From contig NC_092523.1 of the NCBI RefSeq assembly GCF_037038585.1, positions 46,703,501 to 46,767,500 of the forward strand: a DNA stretch of 64,000 nt, given 5' to 3'. The notes under the pieces were generated by a model. It saw only the letters and a list, made by a program, of their open reading frames with translations. It was not told where the DNA came from and did no database searches. A program made the position numbers and the translations under genes. Source of the DNA: Patagioenas fasciata (taxonomy: Eukaryota; Chordata; Aves; Columbiformes; Columbidae). This document shows positions 48,801-62,200 of the stretch, one piece after another (the stretch's first letter is position 1; every line of letters begins with the position of its first letter).

Positions 48801-51800
48801 CCCCAAAGTAAAGAGACAGGTATGTTTCCTAGGACAATTTAAAAGATTTGTCAGATATTTTTTACTGAAACCCACAATCTTAATCCAAAAGAAGTGAGTG
48901 GGTTTGGTGTTCTCTCTCTATCAGGATCTTTTATTTGTTTTCACCCAGGGCCAGATCACATCATGGCCATGTGAACAGGAGCCTGCTCAGTGTTGTGGAG
49001 AGTGGGCTTCTGCTATCACGTCCTAAAGCCTAAGCAGGAGAAAGAGGAGGGTCCAGCTGCCCCAGGAGGAGGAGAAGGGAAGAAAGAAACGCACATGTCC
49101 TCTGGAGGATAGCTTGAGCCCATCTTTTGCCTGTGAGCTGAAGCCACCCTAGTTTTTGTCTAATCTTTCAAACCTCACTCTGAAGAATAATATCCTTTAG
49201 AGGTAAGGGACATTTCAAACAACCAAATACTCAATTTCCCATTTGTCCTGCATCATGATGCAACAGCAAGCCCAAATAATGCAGCTGTTGGAACCGTTAA
49301 GAAGCAGGGCTCTTCTTGTGCGGAGATTAGTGGGATACAGGGCTTTTGTACCACCTTTTTCCCTGTCTTGATGTGACAGGCCCATGGTCCTGTGCCCCAC
49401 AGGTGTTCTGGTTTTCTCAGTGCTTTATGTATTGGTGATGGCAAAGTCTCCACTCCCTGAACTACGCATGAACAAAAAACCTTCACATAACTCATTATTA
49501 TTTTTATTGATTGGAAATAAAGCTGTATGCCATCTGATATTCCATGAAGTAATGCACAGACACTGTTAATAGGAGGAGCAGCAGAATGGGGTTGCAAGCT
49601 CTTAAAAACTGTTTTAGCAGTTTTCTTCCCCAAACTGCTTTAAGGTGACTAGTACATAAAGTTATACTGGTGATTATGTGGATATTCCTCTTTTTCCCTT
49701 CTGGTGAGCCCTGGTGAAACCACGTGAAATGCCCATTTTTGGTAGCATTTAATTGTGGATGTCTGCACAAGGCATTTTAAAGCTTCAGTGATAGATTGTG
49801 AACCTTTTCTTTTAAGCATGCCATTACAATTTCCAATTATATTGCTGCAGTGGACTGAACATAGCAGCAAACCAAATCCTAAATCCATAAAAGCAGTAAA
49901 TTAAATGTGGCTCCAGTGGTTTTGGAGCTTGACCAACAAGTTATCTTTATTAATGCATTCAGGGAAAAGGTCTCATTTTATTACATTATTTTCTTAATGA
50001 TAAAGGCAGTAATGGAATCTCAGCAGAACACACCAAAGGAATCTTAGTTTGCTGGCAGTTGGGTCAAATTTTTGTCTGTGTGTGCTTGGTACAGGGTTGA
50101 GACTTGGCAGTGTCCAACTCACTGACTTCTATCTTGAAAAGCACAGTCTTTTGCTGCTTCTCTGTGCTCGCTAGTTGACATTTTCTTGGCTTTAAACGAA
50201 ATTTTGACACATAAATCCCACATGTCAAATGATATTGTAAAACAAGCATCCAAGTGTCAGCACATAGCCCAATAGTCTAGGGAGTAGAGAATAGAATAAG
50301 GAACACCTTTATGCAGTCTTTCATCTACATCCAGCCATCTGCAAGTAATTTGAAACCAGTTTCAAATGAAGCTAGGTTGTTTGGCCTGTTAATGCACATA
50401 AAGCCAAAGCAGAAGTCTGGAGTCTTCATGGCTTTTATTGACTTGCTAATAAGTAGATAAAGCCTTTATTTTCCAAAACTGTTCTTTTCTCAGATAGCCC
50501 ATTCCAAAGAAAGCCTAATAGAAATTACAGAAGTCTCTTACAGAGTGCCACAAATTCCATTTTTAAATAGCCTGCTGATATTGAAAGACTTCATGATGAG
50601 CCTTTCACTTGCAAAGCAGGGCTGGTGGGTTCCCCATTGATGAGCTGTTTCGTTGAACTTGGAGAGACACTAATAGTACCAGGTTCCTACAAAACAGCAC
50701 CAACAAAGGAGTGTGGATTTAGCTGATGAGGGGCTGGCCCCAAGATTCGTCACTAAAATACTCCAGTTAGCCTCATGTAGCTGCCTGCTGCAGTGGGTGC
50801 TTTGCCATAGGTACTGCTATTCTGTGTAGTTGCATTGGGAAAACAGAAACGCAGCTAAGCCATGATTTAACAGGGGTTTCAAGGGCCCTGAGCTATGGCA
50901 AACTGGTATTCAGTAGAAATAAACTGCACAGTCAAATTATATTTTAAACATGAAGCCAGTTAGGAACTTCAGGTGACACAGAAACACGGACCTTGGGGAA
51001 AAAACAAACAAACAAAACGAAACAAAAAAACCTCACACAAACCAACAGGTTTTAGCTGTGTTCGCAAGACAAAAGGTCCTGTGAACCTCAATGTATAGGC
51101 ACTGTCAGTGAGATCGAATAAATGTGAAAATGAGCTCAATGACATGCAGAATCCCAACTGAGGTTTGTAAATATACCCGAAACATAATCAGCATGAAGCA
51201 GGTGCAGATATGAAGAGCCAGGAGACCGGAAGTACCACCTTAACTAAGTGCAACAATTTATAGCTGTCAATCTATCATTAAATATGAAACATATGTATAT
51301 AAACATACAGTTGTACACATATATATATCTAAATCTATAATTCCTAAGAAGAAAAATCAATCTGATTTTAGGAAAGGGCCTCTTAGGTCTGACTGATTAA
51401 AAAAGACACCAAGCAGGCTTAACCTTGAATTACTTTTATAAGTGAATAAAAAACCAGTATTTGATTCCCATGTGATTTTACTGGACCTTATGTGATGTGA
51501 TTGGTTTTACTTGACTTACATCATCATGCTCATGTTAGCATGCTGATGTCTGGCAGAGACTGACCACTCAGCTGTGATGCTCAGGCTGATAGAGAGTGTC
51601 TGGAGAACACGACCCACACCCATGTCGTTAAGCACATCCAGTCCATTAGTTGAGTTCTGAGCTGGATAAACAGATAGTCTTTACAGTTGTGATTAAACCT
51701 GAAAAGAAACTAGTGGAGGCCACCAAAAGAAATCTGCATGGACAGGAAATGGGTAGCGGTTTTGGTTATTTTCTAGCCCGGCGGGGCCTTTCAGCTGCAT

Positions 51801-54800
51801 TTGGTGTTTCCATGCTTTGGAAGGTTCTGGGACTAAACAGCACAACTTAGCTAGGGGTGTGGAGGTAGCTAAGCCTTCCCCATGTAATTTAAATGGTTGT
51901 TTGGACTTCAGCAGGTGCCTGAGATGCCTTCAACTTGTGCTGATTGCTTTTAAGGGAGAAAAAAAGCCACTCACAGCCAATACATATGGTGGAGCAAAAC
52001 AAAAGATGCTGATTGTGACAACCAAACATTGATGGTATGAGGCCACAGTTGAAAGAGACTCTTTATAGGCTACTCATATAACTAAGGTATTTTGAGATCT
52101 CAATCCTATTTGGTCTGATTCTTGGCTCTGTTTATTGTGCTGTCTTTTGACTTCTTGGAGCAACTTGTGATTCAGCATGTGTGCGAGCAAGTGGGGAATC
52201 AGATGTAGTGATTGGAGATAGTTTTGTTCTGGCACTGAGGTCCTTAGCCTTGTGCTGGTGGTGGCCAAGTGATCAGCAGCTACCCTCCCTCTGGTGTCCT
52301 CTGACTCCCCAGCAGAAGGTGGCACAACCCCTTACCTGGGAGCTCTGAGGCGAATACAGTCCTGGGGCACCCTACAGCTTGTCAGCTCACCCCAGAGAAG
52401 TGGAGCAAGAAAAGATGGTGGATTATGCACTGTCCACTCACCATAGGAGTGGCTACAGCATTTCTGTCCACTCTCAGTTTCTCAGACAGGGTCACCAGCT
52501 GCTTCCAGGGAAGCGGACACAGCCTCAATGAGTAATGCTCCTATTGCATTGACACATGCAGCTCTCACTCCCCAGCACCTGAAAAACTTGTTGAAGGAAG
52601 CTGCCAGGCACGGTGGGGTGAGTGGGCAGGAGTGCTGGATGCACTGATGGAAGCTAGGTCTTTGCCCTCTGATTCAGAAAATTTCACTTTTCCAAGGGTG
52701 TCCACAACACAAGACTGCAGAGAACATGGGAGGAACTCCTAAGAAGGTCCTCTTCTCCAGATCTCAGGCTCTTTTCATCATTATGGGAGCACTTAAAGCA
52801 AGAACTACACATCTGTTGTAAGATGCATATTGGTAAGTATGGGCCCACCAAGGGCAGTGTGGAGATAGCAATCTATCTCCACAATGCCCAGGAACTGTTT
52901 CAGAGAACTGATAGGAACTGCTACAACAGTATGTTTCCTGGCACTGCTTAATTGACTATTGTAGATGTAGCCTATGGGAGCCTTGTCTGTTATCCCTGTG
53001 GAAATTCAGCCATTACTGTTGGAATAGATTCTAAGCATCACTTTTTGTCAGGTGCCTGGCTTTCTCAGGGTTTGTGCTGCTGTCTTATTTCAGAAACATC
53101 AAAACATATTTAGCTGACTCAAAAATAATAGTGGCTCTGCCTTCCCCATGCTTGGTACAGCCAATGTCTTGCCTTGCTAACATGTAATACAGTATACTAC
53201 ATGGCATCCCTCTTTGCTCAGCTGTGCAGAATAGAAATAAAATACAACAGACATTTCTGTGAGAACTCATGTAGAAGTAATTAATGAGTTACTTTCCTTA
53301 GCATCTAGTGGCTGTTAGTATCAAATAATTGGTCAGAAGCATTCTTGGTGTAACTCCCTTAAAATCCATGCAGCTCCTGTTGGGGAGTATTTTTATTCAC
53401 ACATATTTATTTCACATTCCTGCAGTGTTTTATTTTCGTAAATTATGAATTTAAGACTCACAGTATTAGCATACTTGAAGGTGAGTTCACTGATGGACAC
53501 TGCAGCTACAAAATCATGCAGAAAAATTACATAAGCAAGTGTAAAATCTGGAGTTCAAGACATGTAGAGCTCAACACATTTTAGGGATGACATAATTGCA
53601 CAAAAAATTAATGTGATCCATTTTATGTATTGATCTCATTCAACAGCTAGCAAATTTGTAAGTGTGCTTTCAGAGATAGATTTCTCACTTTTCCAGTGCA
53701 CAGGTATGGATTTCTTCCAATACACTCAGTTTCTCCGGTTCCCAAGGCTACACCAGAAACTGGGTTCATTTCATACCTCTCTGTAGCCAGTGAAGAATAC
53801 CAACACACCTAAACAGTTTATTAATCTTGGCTGTTAGCATCACAAAACCACTGATGCAAACTATGTTTTGAGGAGTTTCAAAATTCAGTTCTTCCATGTT
53901 TTTGGAGCAATATGCTTAAGAGAAAGGGGAAAGATCTAGCAGAAAGCTATGTGTCCACAATGACTGTAATTGTGTTAGGCCAACACAATCAACAGTTTTA
54001 TGGAGTTTAACTAGCTTCACTCATTTTGTAATTAAAAGTTTCATCAACACAGCAGAGAGAATGTGGCATTTGTGGCCTCTTAAGCGTTTGGTTTGTTTTC
54101 ATTGCAGTGTTGATGTAGTCCGGACAACTAGGAGACTAATGCTATCTCAGGGCACGAGCTTCTGTAACAAATTTTACACTCAGTGCTTGTCTCCACTCAG
54201 CCATGTACCCTGTGTATTGGCAGGATCCAGATAATGGTAAGACACAGTGTGATTTTTTTTTTTCACAAAACTTGGTCTTCTTTCATGGTACTGAAATGCA
54301 TAATGAGCCGGCTCGTATGCTTTCAGTAAGTTATTCATGATCAGAGTCTTTCCTTATTCTGAAAAAAGATGCCTCAATGTTGCGTACAGTCACAACAAAG
54401 GAGCTTTCTCATGCTGCCATTTTGATGATCACTAAGTTCATCCATGTTTTGTTTGTATCTGTCTACACATAGATGTACATAAAAGACTTTGGAGAAGCTT
54501 CCATTTCTTTCTTGTACACGTATCAGTAGAATTGTATAATGAATTCTCTGATGTGTGTGAGCAGATCAGCCACATGCAACATATTCATGGTCCTCACCAG
54601 CTGGCTTAAACTACCTCTACAGCAGTCAGGTCAGTTTCAAATAGATGACACCTTTAAAAACGTGTGTTCAGAGTACAACTCCACAAGTTTTATTCACTCA
54701 CCACCAAATGCACATTAAAATGCAGAATAAAATTCAACCCTCATCCAGAGACACATTTGAGGCATTTCAGGCATACATGGAGTTTTGCACAGAGAGTGAA

Positions 54801-56024
54801 ATCCAGAGCTGAACTCTACATTTTTCTTCCAGACTTATACCCAAAGAAGGTGAGAGCATAAGTTTGTGTGAGTTGCATACTGTGTTCTAGAAGACAAATT
54901 AGGAAGATCTGATTTAAAAGAGGCTTGAGTATGTGGCTCTCTGTGTTGCTTGACTGTAGGATTTTTTCCTAGCTTGCTGATCTGTGTCTTTCATAATTTT
55001 CTTCTGTTATCCCTTTGCAGGAGTGCAAAATGCTGGATTTCTATGGCTTGTGAGGGAATACTTTTCCTGATCTACTGCATCTATATAAAACATGTACACT
55101 ATTCTCAGGAGCTGCCTGAAATAATAAAGGAACTTTCTTCAATATCCCCAAAGGCACTGTACTAAAAAGATATTTTTACTGTTAATGCCATGACTAAATA
55201 AACAAATAAAATATGAGAAGATAATAGCTGAATTGAAAACATTTACATATTAACATGATTTCTATTAAGTGCACTGATGCTAGTGACAGAGATTTGGAAA
55301 CATTTGAAACTTAGTCTTGCATTTAGTCTGCTATCTTTTCTTAAAAATTTCCTTGCTTTCCCCTTCCTCCCACATATAGTCATTGACCATGGGAATTCTC
55401 AATTTTACACAGACAGAGTCCTTATTGTCTACTCTAACATGGCAAGTTTTCTGTCTGCCTGTTGGTCTAAAATGGCCCCTGATTTTTCTCTAACCAGATT
55501 TAGCTAATAAGGTTGAGAATATATACAGGAATAATGCATAATAATACAACTGGCTCTAAAATGTTAGGAGATACTGAGTGTGCTTAGACATTGGCCTGGT
55601 CTTCATTAACACTATTCATAAGACTGTGCTAGGGAGGACTAAACTTCAGCTCCAAAATGGGAGAAAAAAAATGTTTAAGAAGCTACAGTAGAATGTGGGC
55701 ATTATTTCTGTCTAATTTTGAACGTGTAATTCTGGACAACCACTTTCATCTGCTCCATAACTTCACCCATAGCTTCTCTGTTATTCTTCAGACACCCAGG
55801 TTGTGCCCCTGAGAGGACAGATGCGTTTCCTCCTGGGAAGGCTGCACCAGGGATGCATGAGTTTCCTCCCAGGAGACCAAGGCTTACACAGCTGCAAAAA
55901 ACTTTAAAGATCCACCTCTCTAACTTGGAAAAAGGTCGGTTATACCTCCTTCATTCTTGAGAAAAGGATTACTTGGCCGTGGCCATAGAGACCCCACACA
56001 CAACTCAAAATATTGCTGTACTAT

Positions 56025-56305
56025 CTGTCCTGTTGGAAGGTCTCCAAAATGTCCAATCTGAACCTTTTTCATGGTAAGCTGAACCCTCTACACCTTGTCC
56101 TATTCCAAGGGACACTGAGAACAACATATGGCTTCTCCTTGCGGCACAGTGGGGTAATTATTATGCTTTCCCATTTCTTGGTCTTTGCATCTCAAGGGTG
56201 TCCTGAGCAGCCTCAGTTTGCTTGGCCTTTTCTCAGAGGTCACATTTTTGAGACCATTCTTGCTGGTTTCTCCTCTGCACTCTCTCTAGTGTTTGTGTAT
56301 TTTAT
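56025..56305 (-). mobile_element. Old CR1 LINE fragment, antisense
   Basis: A diverged copy of the CR1 3' region in reverse. AATGTCCAATCTGAACCTTT and CACCTTGTCCTATTCC are followed by CCTCAGTTTGCTTGGCCTTT, GAGGTCACATTTTTGAGACC and TCTGCACTCTCTCTAGTG, in the same order as CR1 consensus blocks. No tail octamers remain. Confidence 0.75.
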
Positions 56306-59300
56306 CCAGTGACTATTAAATATAAAATATGACGATGCAAAAAGTTGCTTTTGGCGCCTGTGGATGCTCCAAGTTGTGGAGACCTCCATGCGAGCCAGGA
56401 TTTCTCCACAGCTGCCTGGGCTCTTCTGTCCTCTCTGGAATGCCTGTGGCAAGAAATCTGTATGTGAACTGAGCTTGCAGCAGCAAATGTGGGGAAAGGG
56501 AACATATGCGAATGTCCTCTGACACTTGAAAAGACAGACAGTGAAAGGATGCTTTACAGGCAGAGTACTTACGGTAATGTGCAGAGAAAAAATAAACATA
56601 TTTAATTCCCCTGGCAGCCAATCAGCCTTGCAAAAATCTATTCCCCTCTGCTCAGGGAAGGCTTTAGGCAAGGTCAGCGGCACCCAGAAAGCAAAAAATG
56701 TTGAGTTTGGGAAAGCGATCGTGCTGTAATGAGCAGCTGGTTTTGCTGAGGTGCTCACCCCTCCAGCAGAGACAAACTGCAGCAGCTGCCATCGGATGGA
56801 TTCTCCAGGCCTGGGTCTGGCCACTGTGTCCCCTGGGGGCAATAAGCTATGGTGCCCAGGGATGTGTGGCAGCAACCAAAACATGCAGTGCCCCGATGCA
56901 AGTAGTCAGCAGAGAGGATGCCAGCAGATGGTGCTCCAGCCCATGCTGCCTTGCTCCTAGGTTTGAAAAGGTTATTACTGAAAGTTATTAACATAATCTT
57001 GTACTGAAAGTTATTAATATCATCTTGTTTTGAGGAGCACCTTGCTTCCTCTGCCCTCTGATTTGGAGTGTGGAGCTCTTAACGCTTAGAGGATGAAGTG
57101 AGAATAGGCTGAATTTTGAGTACCAGCTATTGAATACGTGCAGTCAACGGTTATTGACCAGCCTGTAGAACTGAAGCAGACCAATAAGAACTGCGACAAA
57201 TGTGATGGACAGAACAACAGTTTGAAGAAAACACAGTGTTCTTACAGTAGTACTGAGGACAGACATGGAACAAAAGAAATTCTTAAAAAAACAGACATAC
57301 TCTGATTTATTTTCCTAACTCAAAGGAGACTTCAGGAAGACCTGCATATTTTTCTTCCACCTTTACACTGTAATAGCTGATAGCAGCTGAGATTAAAAAT
57401 GTTCCCCACTGCAGGGGAGTTGTACAATAATGAAACATATACAATAAGTTAACAAAGTCATTTTACTTCCCTTGTTTTATGTCCAACATAACTTGATGCT
57501 AGCCTTATGGCAAGAGTGCAATAATTCTTTAGGCAAATCCACATATGCATTGATCCACTGGTCTCCAGTGGCTGCTTTGATGTCGAAGTCCTCCATTTTT
57601 AGAGGCTGTAAATACAGAAAACAAAAAGAAATGGCAAGCTTAGCTCCATCTCTCACACATACACAAAAAAAAGAGCAATCCTATTACTTTTTAATCAGGA
57701 TAAAATGTATTAGTAATTGCCTGCTCATTTTTTTAAAGCATTGAAAACTGAAGGCACACCCAATATGTCTATATAGAAATCCAGTGTAGCAAGCAAGGCT
57801 TTTTATCAGGCAAAGCTTACACACACTGCCCAGAAACAATTTCTACATCTCTTTTTTCTCTCTGACATTGCTTGTATTTTATTTTACTCTACACCTTTTA
57901 CTCTATGAGGACCAGGTTAGTAGCGTGTAGTTTAATCCTTTCACAGAAAACGAAAGAGTGAATTGAGGAAAAACTGTTTCTACTCAGACTATTTCAGCCC
58001 TCGGCTTTTGAGGTCCAGTGTCAGCTCCACACTTTCTGTCCCCTCCATACCACACACATGGAGAGGATTTAAGTAAGATCTGATACTGCTTCCACGATAG
58101 CTCAAAGTGGAAAGGGAGCTGCACACCATATGATGCTCAGTGACCCTGTGCCCTGTGAGTAGGAGTAGGATCAGATCAAGCTGCCAGATCTTGTTCTCCA
58201 GACCAATGTAGGGTCAGGGCTTTTGAAGACAGGTTTTTACCCTGGCCTGCAATAAGGTTATACACAGCAACAAGTCCAGAGGCTTCCAGGGGTGGAGTGA
58301 GTGGCAGTTTCCTCCCCTGCCATTACATGTGAAATGGACACAGACAGGCTCCATGGGCTCCATCTTTCAGCAAGAGAGCATTAGTTTGTTATCCCCAGCC
58401 GCTCTCTTTCCCGCTGTTTAATTCATCCCTTGCACAGCCAGGTCTGGGACTGAAATGAAAAGAGATTCCTATGTCATGCCTTCCTCTCTAGCTGTCTATC
58501 TCACTGCTGTTGCTTATTTGTAAAGAGATCAATGCAGGTGATACCTAGAAATTGCTTACACTGCTTAATCTCTAAAGTATGTTTTAAATGGTCCTGTCCT
58601 GCTGCTGTAGCTCTGCAATGCTTACTCAACATTTCCCCCCTTGCCTTTCACACAGTTCATTTACAAATGCTATTATTTCGATACATACCAAATAGACTCT
58701 TAAGTCAGGCAATGAAATATTGCGGGGTTATCCCTCTAGATGGAGGGGTAGTAATTTAGTATAAGACAAAGAATGATCAGTATATGCAACTCGAACCTGT
58801 ACAACTTCTGTCAGTAAACTTGGATGCTCTGCACAGGGATGTGCAAAGAGCTGCTCAGCCAAGGAAGTGATCAAATGTCACAGACCATGTGCATGTGGTT
58901 TGAACTACATGAAATATCACGTACTATGGCAAAGATGTTTTATTTGCTCTTCTGATCATTTCTACTTTCATTGTTTAAACCAAATAACATTTCTAGAAGT
59001 TACATTGCTTCAAAACAAAAGCATGAAAAGGTTTCATTCTGAAATTGCCAAAACAAAATTATCTGAATGTACATAATATCCCTTCTCCTATCTTCTCTTC
59101 TTTGGACTCAAATGACCCAGGAAATCCAGCCAAATTTGCTATTGGTTCAGTCACCTAACAAAATTTTGCTGTACTCAAACAATTTCTCAGCTAGATCCAT
59201 GCAGCTTTGTGCTCAGCATCAATGCATTTTCCAAAACTGCTCATGCAATTTTTATTGTTATTTATGATTTGCATTAGCACCTGTTGGCTTAAGGGTCCTT

Positions 59301-62039
59301 GTCTGGCTGTGTAATAAAAACAGCCTTTGTCTCTGAAACCTCACTATTTTCAATTCCTCTGAGGGCTTTTGATGCATGAAATAATTTGATTCTACTGCTC
59401 TATTTTAATTAACTAGCTAGTTAATTCTTTGAGTGATGTGCATAAAATGTTGGATACTGTGAAAGAGACAACAGGCCTGACTCCTGACAAGCCATCCCAT
59501 AATATTTACCAGATTTAGATCTCTTAATTTTCATTCTATCTCCAGTCTAGAGTAGTCACATGAATGAGCTATAAGAAATTCACACCACGCAAGATTACTG
59601 TAAGTAATAAATCTCCTGTAGTAAAGGAATGTGTGTAGGAATAATAGAAGTATCGGATGCTAGGAAGAAGTAAAACCAGCTGTGTAATATAAAAGAAAAT
59701 CTTTATCCTCATCTCGCTGGTGAAAACTTATTCAAACAAAATCTATTACATAAATCATACACTGAAATTATTTACATAAAAACAGATGGAGAGGGTTCCT
59801 ACTGCGATAATGGTGTTTTAGAAAAGCAGGACTTCCACAGTATAACCATCTTTCTGCAAACAATGGGGTTTATCCTGCTGTCACCAGGGGTGTAAATCCC
59901 TAGTGGCTCCCCTGCCTTCCCTGGGGGTCAGGTACAAGGCAGGACAGAGTCTGTACTCCTTACTGGATCATCCTGCGAGTTCCATGGTTACAGACTGCAG
60001 AAATGTCAGAGTCTGCAGGAAGGCAGGTTTTGCATGCTCCCTGCTTTCTGGGACTGGTGGAGCACATGCTGGCAGTTCTCACAGCCCACAGTATGGCCTG
60101 AAGGAGTGTGTGCTCTGCTAAGCATTACCCAGCTTTGCTATTAGTTATCCCAATGTGCTTTTATGTGTTTGCACATTTATTAATTTATTCCCCCCATGCT
60201 GATAAGATGTCAGCCCAAAGGCTAGTTTATGGGCAGATGGGTCAGACCACATCCCTCTTGGGTGCTATTATCTGTCTCAGAGCACATCACATTTTTTCAG
60301 ATGGGCTTTTGCCAGCGGGTGCAGGATGTGCCACTGCCAAGAACTTGTCTTTGCTCCCACCAGCCAAGCAGCCATTCCTCATGGTGGCCTGGGAAGCCAT
60401 GTCCTTCCTCCTTAAACCTCTTCTGCTCCTCCTGATCATTCTTTTTAAAAATAAAAAATGGAATCACTGTGATTTCTACCACGGCTTATGGTGCTCTCCC
60501 ACCAAACAGAGTTCCCTGCTGCAGCTAACACCCCAGTTCTTGTGCTGCTTCTTCAGCTGTTGTCCAAACTGCTGCATGTTAGAAACATATTATTCCTGTC
60601 AAAATAACAGCCTTCATTTCTTCCATGTGATGGAAATACACACTGTCCCTTTAAAAATGTATCACAAAAATGTTCATAAAACATGAGTTAAGTTTCCATA
60701 TACCTTAATCAAATTCTCAAGGGTCTCTGGGGTACAGCACTTACACTGCAGCTGTGCAATGTGAAGTTTGTTCCAGTACTGATTGAAAATATTTTTGTGC
60801 TTCCTTCATTTTTGCTAGTGAAAACCCCAAGGCACTTTTTGCAGGCTGAAGGCACTGTTATTCGGGGTGACAGTGATGGGTCACAGAGATGACGTGGAGA
60901 ACTAACTAGTGGATTGGAAACTAGCAGACACCCCAAACTGACTGTCAGTCTTGAAACCTTCAGAATAAAATGTGCCTGTCTTTCTCATTCCCTATTTTTA
61001 TTCCACAGGGGAACAGACAGGCCTAGGTTTGCATAAGCTATATAGGTTGTCTGTGAAAGCAATAATGTGATTGGGTGTCATAGTTTTTTTAAAGATGCTT
61101 TTTTTTTAAAAAAAAAAAAATGAACAGTAGGTTTTCTGGAATTGCTCGGTTCATTTTTTCCCCTTCTTCCGTTGGTTTCCTCAGCAGTAACCATCACCTG
61201 TGCTATCGGATTGGCGTAGGACAGCCATGGCAGTACCCACAGTTTGTCTGGACTGTTTGCTTTCTTCCCAATATAATCTGCACCCAACCCCAAATTTTCC
61301 ATCAGGAAGCGCATTTCCTTTGTGGTCTTTGCTCTTTCCCAGTGTTCACGGGGAGTTCGTCTCTTTGCTAGTTGGGAAAATTCTTCTGCTGACATGGGAC
61401 ACCGGGACTTTCCAAGGTTCAGGGTACGAGTAGCAGGGCATTTTCAATGGAGGTTTCTCCAGTCTGGAAGCTCCAGCTAGCCTTAGGTTTTATTACCAGT
61501 TCAGGAAAGGTGTCCTCCTCCGGTGCATTAGGTGAACAGTTGTACAAGTCCTTCAGATCCAGATAGAGCTAAAAAGCCTAAACCCAAATCAAAGCACAAC
61601 CCAAAATCCCAGATTTCAAAAGAAGCAAAAGCCATCTCAAACCTCTAACAACTCTGATCGTGAGGCTCTGAACTTCTCTGCTGTCGTGCCATGTACGTGG
61701 TACCCACCTGGGTGAGGTGGAGGTACCCAGTGCGTGTGGAGGCTGACAAATGCTGCTGGTTAGCCCAGTTCCCAGGTGCAGGGTCTGGTCTCGGCTCCAG
61801 AGTGACTCCCACGATTGGAGCAGGACAAGTCCACGTGAACCGAATGTGGCCCATGTGCCTTACCGGTTGCCTTTGGATGCAACTGGTCTGATGTTTTGAA
61901 GCCTTGGCACTCAAACTGCAGCAGTCCATCATTCCCAAAATTACACCAGTGGTATTTTTTTGAAGAATTACAGAAATCAGAGATCTGCCAGTGGAAGGTA
62001 GTTCTTCATTCGCCGTATATTTTCCAGCGTTTTCTTCAA
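56306..62039. other. Intergenic, gene-free 5.7 kb
   Basis: No gene recognised. It contains a two-copy tandem duplication at 56974-57026 and a minus-strand open frame at 61078-61395 of protein-like composition but unknown identity. Other frames (56316-56884 minus, 60108-60686 plus) look like chance. Confidence 0.6.
56974..57026 (+). repeat. Two-copy tandem duplication, 27-bp unit
   Basis: TACTGAAAGTTATTAACATA followed by ATCTTG, then the same unit with ATATC in place of ACATA. Two near-identical copies adjoin each other. Confidence 0.85.
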
Positions 62040-62200
62040 TCCAGTTTTAAATGGTTCAAGCAATTAGGCTTCCCTCTATCATTTCCATGGGGTGGGTATG
62101 CCACAAACTAATAGATTTCACCATTAGGACATTTTTCCTAATATTCTGCCTAAAATTTCCTTTATTGTTTTGCTGTCTCAGGAAAACCTTTTGGTTGTAT
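62040..62200 (-). mobile_element. Ancient CR1/L3-like LINE fragment, antisense
   Basis: GGCTTCCCTCTATCATTTCC, GTATGCCACAAACTAATAGA, TTTTTCCTAATATTCTGCCT and AAAATTTCC lie in the order seen in deep amniote CR1/L3 relics in reverse orientation. Heavily mutated; boundaries approximate. Confidence 0.6.

Larger units (their letters stand above)
44221..56024. other. Intergenic, gene-free 11.8 kb
   Basis: No host gene recognised. It contains poly(A) runs (about 44639-44653 and 45384-45398), a TG/AC microsatellite at 45495-45522, a G/T-rich stretch at 45713-45857, an AAAC-type repeat at about 50999-51031 and a TA-type run near 51319-51328. The longer frames (48031-48414, 49253-49633, 44913-45233) overlap others and have no family features. 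Confidence 0.65.

Noticed and set aside
56240..56884. 214-codon open frame on the - strand
   Set aside because: It overlaps an old CR1 relic and competing frames on both strands; composition shows no family or domain.
60108..60686. 192-codon open frame on the + strand with a hydrophobic segment
   Set aside because: Rich in Cys, Leu, His and Phe as chance frames often are; no signal peptide-domain arrangement, no splice context, no family match.
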